Positions 5,711 through 9,716 of a stretch of 9,716 nucleotides of DNA are shown here, in pieces (position 1 is the first letter of the stretch; the number at the start of each line of letters is the position of its first letter). A model generated the notes under the pieces. That model made no database searches. It saw nothing but the letters and a program-made list of their open reading frames with translations, and had not been told where the DNA came from. The translations under genes and the position numbers were made by a program. This stretch comes from Firmicutes bacterium UBA995 (GTDB lineage Bacteria; Bacillota; Sulfobacillia; UBA995). The stretch is from the NCBI GenBank assembly GCA_002291985.1, contig DBBB01000158.1, positions 1 through 9,716 of the forward strand. The letters are read 5' to 3'.

Positions 5711-5748
5711 CAGGCGGGGCGGCCGGCCCCGCCTGTCCTCTTGTTTTT
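5711..5748 (+). terminator. Intrinsic terminator between the two secreted-protein genes
   Basis: A perfect 10-bp stem CAGGCGGGGC (5711-5720) with GCCCCGCCTG (5726-5735), loop GGCCG, then TCCTCTTGTTTTTC. It lies 20 nt after the upstream stop; the next gene's SD begins about 20 nt after the T-run. Confidence 0.88.
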
Positions 5749-5785
5749 CAGACCAAGCCTTGAACAGAAGGGGGGCGATGTTCCC

Positions 5786-8029
5786 ATGCGTGTTTTTCGC
5801 GCGGCGGCCGGGTTTGCCCTGGCCGCGCTTTTCCTACTGAGCGCCGCCGGGCCTGTTGCCGGAGGGTCTCCCGAGTGGACGACCGAGTTCCGGGGCAGCC
5901 CGGCCCGGCTCGGTGCGACTTCCCAGGGCATCGTCGGCGGCGGGGAACTGGTGGTGTCGCTGGCCCTGGGCAAATCGCGGGCCCAGCCGCTGTTTGTGGA
6001 CGGGATGATCTACCATGCGGCAGGCCCCTACCTCCGGGCCCTGGACGGGGGGGATCTTCTTGCCGGTAGGGGAGGCATCTTCGACCGCGGCGACCCGGAA
6101 GTCCCGGGATCTCCTTGGAGGCGCTGGTTCTTGGGGGGTGTACGGGTACACCCCTCCGATCATGCGGTGCCTGCTGCTACCCCTACCTACGACGCTGCCC
6201 GCAACGTCCTTTACGTCGCGAACAGCTGTGCCCGCTCGAACTTGCACCTGCTGGTGGCGGTGCGGGCCGACTTCTATGCCCCTGGCCGGGCGGCGATTAT
6301 CGGGCAAGTGGCGCTCTCGGCCGACGCGGTATCGTCGCCGCTTGTGCTGCCCGGCGGCGAGGTGATACTCGGCACCCGCGACGGCTACCTATGGATCATC
6401 CGCGGGCTGGCCGACGGCTCGCCTCGCTGGACGCGGCAACACGCGGGCGGGCTCGTCACTTCTTCGCCCGCGCCGTTCAGCGCGCACGGTTTTGTGATCG
6501 GCCGCGACGCGCCCGGAGAAGTGCAAGCGTACTATGTCCGGCACGTTGATTCCTCTGGCCGGCAACGTGAAGACTTCGAGCTTGCCTGGAGCTTAGAGAC
6601 CCCTACAGGCGTACCGGCCAGCTTCGCCTTGCACGATGGCTCCCTCTTCTTTTCCGACAAAAGCGGCGTGTTTTACAAGGCGCGCCTTGCCACACGCCAC
6701 ATTGAGTGGCAACTTGACCTTTCCCCCGAGGGCCTTTTCGTGAACAACACCCCGTCGGTGGCTGGCGGCACTGTCTATTTCGCCATCCGGCACGGCCGGG
6801 ACGGCCGGGGCAAGGTCATAGCGCTGGACGAGAGGACCGGCGACCTCCGCTGGCGCGGGTTCGTGCCCTGGCAGAACCCGCGCGACCCCGCCGGCAACCC
6901 CCTTCCGATGGCCAATACCGGTACCCTCGTGACCGGTGACGGTCACGTGCTGTTGGGGGACGTTATAGGCCGGCTTATCGTCTTCCGGACAGGCGCAGGG
7001 CCTGAACGGCGCCAGGGTAGTGTTTACCGCCTGCACACCGATCCCTCCTGGGTGTACTTGAACCCGGTGTTCTGGGAGTCCCTGCAGGGCATCTCGACCG
7101 AGATCACGGCTGCCCGGGGCGCTTTGCTGTTCGGTCACGTGGAAAGGCTCCCCGGCGGCGGCGAGCAAGGCTTTCTGAACATCTTGCGCCCCGGCGGTCC
7201 GGGCGCCGGCACGCCCGACATCGAAGTGTCGCGTCTTGTGCGCGTCCCTGCAGGGAACGTGAGTCCCGGCCAAGCTGTCGAGTACCGGGCCACGTTGGTG
7301 CTACGCGACGCGCGTTGGCCGGTGACCACCGCCGTATTCTGGCGCTATGCGGGCGACTCTTCCGGGACGTGGCGCGGCTGGCAGGAAATCACGCTCAGGT
7401 CGGGGGAGCCTCTGGGGGTTGTCTTTTCGCTGCCCGCCCCGGAAACCTCCCGGGACCTCGTTTTCGCCGCCAACCCCCATGCGGTCGCGCTGGAACTCCA
7501 CGAGGATCCGATGGCGGCGCTGCAGACCGTGAACCTTCTTCCCTATTACGTGGTAGAATCGCGGACCGACAACAACATCCGGACCCTTCCCGTCGCCGTC
7601 TCCGCCGCTCCGGCGGACCTTCCCAACCTGCGCGTACGCCGCATCGGGACCTGGGGCCCTTACTGGGCGGACGAATGGAGCGAGTTTGCCGCCTGGGTAG
7701 AGCTGCAGGGAACGTCTAGGGTTTCCGCCTGGGTTCACGCCCGGGTCTGGCGGGAAGGCGAAAGCCGGCCCGACTCTGCTTCCGAAATACAGGTTGTGGT
7801 GCATGAAGGGGACTGGGGCCGTAACGAACTCCGGTTCGACTTCCATCCCGGCAGCCGCGAAGGCCGGCTGGTTATCGAGGTGGAAGTGAACCCGGCCGGC
7901 AGACGGACGGTGGAGGAACGGACCTACGATGACAACGTATTGCGCGTGACGGTCCCGGTCCAGCGCCGGCCCGGTCCTGTCGTCCCGGGCGGGGTGGACC
8001 CGCGCATCCGCGTTCGCCTTGTGCGCTGA
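5786..8029 (+). CDS. Secreted PQQ-like beta-propeller protein with CARDB-like C-terminal modules
   Basis: 747 aa. A signal peptide occupies residues 1-25 (cleavage near GPVAG). Residues 30-470 form a PQQ-/quinoprotein-like beta-propeller with repeated access-and-display motifs: QPLFVDGMIYHAAGPYLRAL (67-86), TPTYDAARNVLYVAN (132-146), GEVILGTRDGYLWII (191-205), GTVYFAIRH and KVIALDERTGDLRWRG (328-358), and GHVLLGDVIGRLIVF (386-400). Residues 480-606 and 612-725 are two beta-rich modules, each ending in a CARDB-like ESRTDNN or ERTYDDN turn (591-597, 710-717), an arrangement seen in extracellular adhesion-type proteins. No cofactor-binding residues can be assigned, so enzymatic activity is not claimed. 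ATG 5786 is used because the signal peptide starts there and AAGGGGGG (5768-5775) is about 10 nt upstream; an in-frame extension to 5741 would run through the terminator. No sorting signal or membrane anchor is visible at the C-terminus, so free secretion is likely. Confidence 0.88.
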   Translation: MRVFRAAAGFALAALFLLSAAGPVAGGSPEWTTEFRGSPARLGATSQGIVGGGELVVSLALGKSRAQPLFVDGMIYHAAGPYLRALDGGDLLAGRGGIFDRGDPEVPGSPWRRWFLGGVRVHPSDHAVPAATPTYDAARNVLYVANSCARSNLHLLVAVRADFYAPGRAAIIGQVALSADAVSSPLVLPGGEVILGTRDGYLWIIRGLADGSPRWTRQHAGGLVTSSPAPFSAHGFVIGRDAPGEVQAYYVRHVDSSGRQREDFELAWSLETPTGVPASFALHDGSLFFSDKSGVFYKARLATRHIEWQLDLSPEGLFVNNTPSVAGGTVYFAIRHGRDGRGKVIALDERTGDLRWRGFVPWQNPRDPAGNPLPMANTGTLVTGDGHVLLGDVIGRLIVFRTGAGPERRQGSVYRLHTDPSWVYLNPVFWESLQGISTEITAARGALLFGHVERLPGGGEQGFLNILRPGGPGAGTPDIEVSRLVRVPAGNVSPGQAVEYRATLVLRDARWPVTTAVFWRYAGDSSGTWRGWQEITLRSGEPLGVVFSLPAPETSRDLVFAANPHAVALELHEDPMAALQTVNLLPYYVVESRTDNNIRTLPVAVSAAPADLPNLRVRRIGTWGPYWADEWSEFAAWVELQGTSRVSAWVHARVWREGESRPDSASEIQVVVHEGDWGRNELRFDFHPGSREGRLVIEVEVNPAGRRTVEERTYDDNVLRVTVPVQRRPGPVVPGGVDPRIRVRLVR

Positions 8030-8046
8030 CCCTGTTTTCTAACCCT

Positions 8047-8096
8047 CGGCGGTCGGAGGCCGGCACGGGCTGGCTTCCGGCCGCCGTTTTGTTTTT
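8047..8096 (+). terminator. Very strong intrinsic terminator abutting the next gene
   Basis: An 18-bp stem (8047-8064 with 8069-8086, including G-T wobbles and one G-T at 8058/8075) and a 4-nt loop ACGG, followed by TTTTGTTTTTC. The T-run ends at 8096, only 17 nt before GTG 8114 and 26 nt before ATG 8123, leaving no room for a separate promoter. Confidence 0.92.
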
Positions 8097-8113
8097 CTGG
8101 AAGGACGCGAGAG

Positions 8114-8581
8114 GTGAAGAGTATGCGCTTGCGACGGATGGTACTTGTTGTGGCCTGTGTGCTGTTGGCGGCCTTCGGCACGCTGGCTGCCGTCTCGCGC
8201 CGTGCCCCGCCGCCCATGGAAGCGCCGTTCGTCCTTGCCGATTCCCAGCGCCTTTACGCCCAGCAGGCGTCGCTGGTGAGGGTGGCCTTCAACGACCACC
8301 AGGTTATGTTCGCATTGCTCGGCCGGTTGTGGGAACTCGACCCGGGCGGTCCGGGCTGGGCGGCTTTCGGCGCCGAGCTGTCCGGAGGCGAGCGGGCGTT
8401 TGCCAACCGGGTGGTGTTGCCCGCGCTGCGGGCGGCTGCCGGGGCGTCCGGTGAAAAGGCGGTGGATTTCGTGGTGCCGCTGCCCATGCGATGGGCGGCG
8501 TCCGGTTCGCCTTTCGGGTTGCCATGGTCGGGCACGTTGTGGCTTCTTGTCCGGCCTCCCGGCGACGGAGGTGTCCGCTGA
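8114..8581 (+). CDS. Small bitopic membrane protein
   Basis: 155 aa from GTG 8114 (152 from ATG 8123). Basic N-terminus (MKSMRLRRM), one membrane helix (about 9-27), then about 125 residues predicted outside, with no Cys pair or recognised domain; QRLYAQQASLVRVAFNDH and VDFVVPLPMRW stand out. Either start is reasonable: GGAAGG lies 9 nt before GTG 8114, while GAGGTG at 8111-8116 lies 6 nt before ATG 8123. Cys15 is in a poor lipobox context with hydrophobic residues continuing after it, so it is not called a lipoprotein. Its stop overlaps the start of the following gene. The two probably act together. Function unknown. Confidence 0.75.
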   Translation: MKSMRLRRMVLVVACVLLAAFGTLAAVSRRAPPPMEAPFVLADSQRLYAQQASLVRVAFNDHQVMFALLGRLWELDPGGPGWAAFGAELSGGERAFANRVVLPALRAAAGASGEKAVDFVVPLPMRWAASGSPFGLPWSGTLWLLVRPPGDGGVR

Positions 8582-9096
8582 TGTTCAGGGGTATCGCCGC
8601 CTTGCTGGGAGCATTGCTGCTGGTTGGGCTGGTGTTATGGGCTCTCGGGCTGGCGGTCAACCTTCCCGAGGCCTGGCGGGTCTGGCATCACGTCCGGCGG
8701 GTAGAACGTAATTTGGCGGACAGCCTGCGGGATTTGCCTGCGGCCGGCCTGCCGGACAGGTTGTCCGGCGCGTTTTCCCGGCTAGACGCCTGGGTGCGGT
8801 CGCTCATGGCCCGGGGTGGTCCCACTCCCGAGCCCTCCGGCCGGTGGCTCGGTAAGCCTCTTCCTTCGGAGCTGGCCCGGCTGCACCGGCCGGAGGGCGT
8901 TTGGCTGGAGGACGGCGTGTTGGGCTTGGTGGTGGTGCCGGTAGCCCGGCTGCGGTCATCCGCGCAGATCTTTCCGGAGTTCCGGGTTCCTGCGGTCGTA
9001 CTCGAGGTGCGGATTGTGCGTGCCGCGCCGGTGGCCGAAGCTTACGAAGGCGGTCCAGGCTGGCGGCGCTGGGTAATGCACGAGGCAAACGATTGA
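8581..9096 (+). CDS. Bitopic membrane protein, coupled partner
   Basis: 171 aa. Start ATG 8581 shares its A with the TGA of the preceding gene (TGATG), a translational-coupling arrangement, so no strong SD is needed. One N-terminal membrane helix (about 5-26), a basic helical stretch (AWRVWHHVRRVERNLADSL), then a soluble region with a beta-like block (GVWLEDGVLGLVVVPVARL) and C-terminal RWVMHEAND. The topology matches that of the preceding gene: helix at the N-terminus, soluble domain outside. An in-frame extension to 8491 lies inside the preceding gene and is not used. It is not recognised as any named family. Confidence 0.75.
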   Translation: MFRGIAALLGALLLVGLVLWALGLAVNLPEAWRVWHHVRRVERNLADSLRDLPAAGLPDRLSGAFSRLDAWVRSLMARGGPTPEPSGRWLGKPLPSELARLHRPEGVWLEDGVLGLVVVPVARLRSSAQIFPEFRVPAVVLEVRIVRAAPVAEAYEGGPGWRRWVMHEAND

Positions 9097-9137
9097 GCCG
9101 GACCTGCACTGTAGGTTGGGATCGCACGGACTCGGCA

Positions 9138-9175
9138 CCCATCGTCATAAGCGGAGCAGCGCGAACGGCGATGGG
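9138..9175 (+). promoter_or_regulatory. Inverted repeat in the leader of the last gene
   Basis: CCCATCGTC (9138-9146) pairs with GGCGATGGG (9167-9175), 9 bp including one wobble, with a possible small GCG/CGC hairpin in the loop. It lies 26 nt before the TTAGGAGG SD. No T-run follows, so it is not a terminator; it could be an operator or leader stem. The remainder of the gap 9097-9212 shows nothing else. Confidence 0.3.
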
Positions 9176-9212
9176 CTGCCTGTTGTTCCCCAAACGGCCC
9201 TTAGGAGGCGCT

Positions 9213-9716
9213 ATGACATCCGACTCCTGGACCGACTCCTGGATTATCCAGGCACTGGGCGTCGAGAAGGTTCGCGACGCGGAGGTGGAAGCGGCGCGGC
9301 GCTGGCTGCATCGAGCGCTCGCCATCGATGGCCCAAAAGAGGTACCTGACGAGCAGCTCCGGTTCATCGCCAACGGTCTCGAGCTTTGCGTGTTCGATTT
9401 GCTGGAGGGAGGGACTTCCAAGGACCTATGCTCTGCGGCGGCCGCGGCTTTCCAGATCGCACGGGTCCTGCCGCAGGAGGGCTTGCCCATCGAGGTTGCC
9501 CAGAGTTTGGTGCGGCTGGGCTGCCTGGGCACGCTAGGAGGTCGGGGTGGAGAGTTCCGCCGCCAACTCCTGGACTCCGGGATCCCGGTGTTGCCGGTCG
9601 AGTCCACCAATTGGGGCATTCGCGTCTGGGCCGGCGTCCTGGACATGTGGCTGCGGCTGTTCCGAGAAGACGGGCGGAGCGAGTTCGATGCGGTGCAGCA
9701 GCGGATTATTACTCTG
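9213..9716 (+). CDS. N-terminal part of an unrecognised helical protein (cut by window end)
   Basis: ATG 9213 follows TTAGGAGG (9201-9208), the strongest SD in the window, and the frame stays open for 168 codons to the last base, so the stop lies outside. The visible part is soluble and mostly helical, with many Trp near the N-terminus (MTSDSWTDSWIIQALGVEKV), a repeat-like helical section (SKDLCSAAAAAFQIARVLPQ; EVAQSLVRLGCLGTLGG), and VWAGVLDMWLRLFREDGRSE near the end. There is no Walker motif or catalytic motif yet. The style, a TPR-like helical bundle leading to a WxxxVLDxWLRL segment, recalls N-terminal extensions of large helicase-type proteins, but that is a weak impression. It is separated from the membrane pair by 116 nt and may begin a new unit. 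Confidence 0.7.
   Translation, partial: MTSDSWTDSWIIQALGVEKVRDAEVEAARRWLHRALAIDGPKEVPDEQLRFIANGLELCVFDLLEGGTSKDLCSAAAAAFQIARVLPQEGLPIEVAQSLVRLGCLGTLGGRGGEFRRQLLDSGIPVLPVESTNWGIRVWAGVLDMWLRLFREDGRSEFDAVQQRIITL

Noticed and set aside
8114..8200. Lipoprotein signal at Cys15 of the first bitopic protein
   Set aside because: The hydrophobic stretch before the Cys is too short, and hydrophobic residues continue beyond it, so a plain membrane helix fits better.
8804..9646. 280-codon minus-strand frame
   Set aside because: Antisense to two genes with good starts; Ser/Pro/Arg-rich shadow of a GC-rich coding strand, without an SD.

Overview
The window is GC-rich DNA with strong G-rich Shine-Dalgarno (SD) sites, occasional TTG/GTG starts, and short hairpins followed by a T-run as terminators. 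It carries a copper-amine-oxidase-N type domain protein, a DUF3006 protein and a lipoprotein metallo-beta-lactamase (MBL). Together these suggest a GC-rich, spore-former-type Firmicute (Desulfotomaculum/Desulforudis/Ammonifex-like). This is inference from style and gene families; there is no marker gene. No rRNA, tRNA, CRISPR array or complete insertion sequence is visible.

Layout. (1) 1-1260, plus strand: a structured leader, a 282-aa bitopic membrane protein whose Ala/Lys-rich N-terminus resembles transfer-region proteins of Gram-positive conjugative elements, a 72-aa basic protein, and a strong terminator. (2) 1260-3117: a worn accessory stretch. It holds a frameshifted remnant (minus), a DUF3267-type membrane zincin with HEPFH (minus), a possible small membrane protein and a 41-aa ORF (plus), each followed by a terminator, and a gene start with a good SD that stops after 19 codons. 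(3) 3118-4510, minus: a two-gene operon of a lipoprotein ComEC-like MBL hydrolase and DUF3006. (4) 4511-5078: an intergenic region with a near-perfect NrdR box, plus a degenerate half-site 31 bp away, and a separately folded leader. (5) 5079-8029, plus: two secreted proteins, a copper-amine-oxidase-N domain protein and a PQQ-like beta-propeller with CARDB-like C-terminal modules. (6) 8114-9096, plus: two small bitopic membrane proteins coupled by a TGATG overlap. (7) 9213-end: the 5' part of an unrecognised helical protein, cut by the window end.

The clearest theme is the cell surface: almost every confident gene encodes an exported, lipidated or membrane-anchored product. Two observations deserve most attention. 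One is an NrdR box (the ribonucleotide-reductase repressor site) in front of an MBL lipoprotein operon, with no nrd gene in view. The other is a repeated layout in which a strong terminator with a shared tail, TTGTTTTTCYGG, sits so close to the next gene's SD that there is little room for a promoter.
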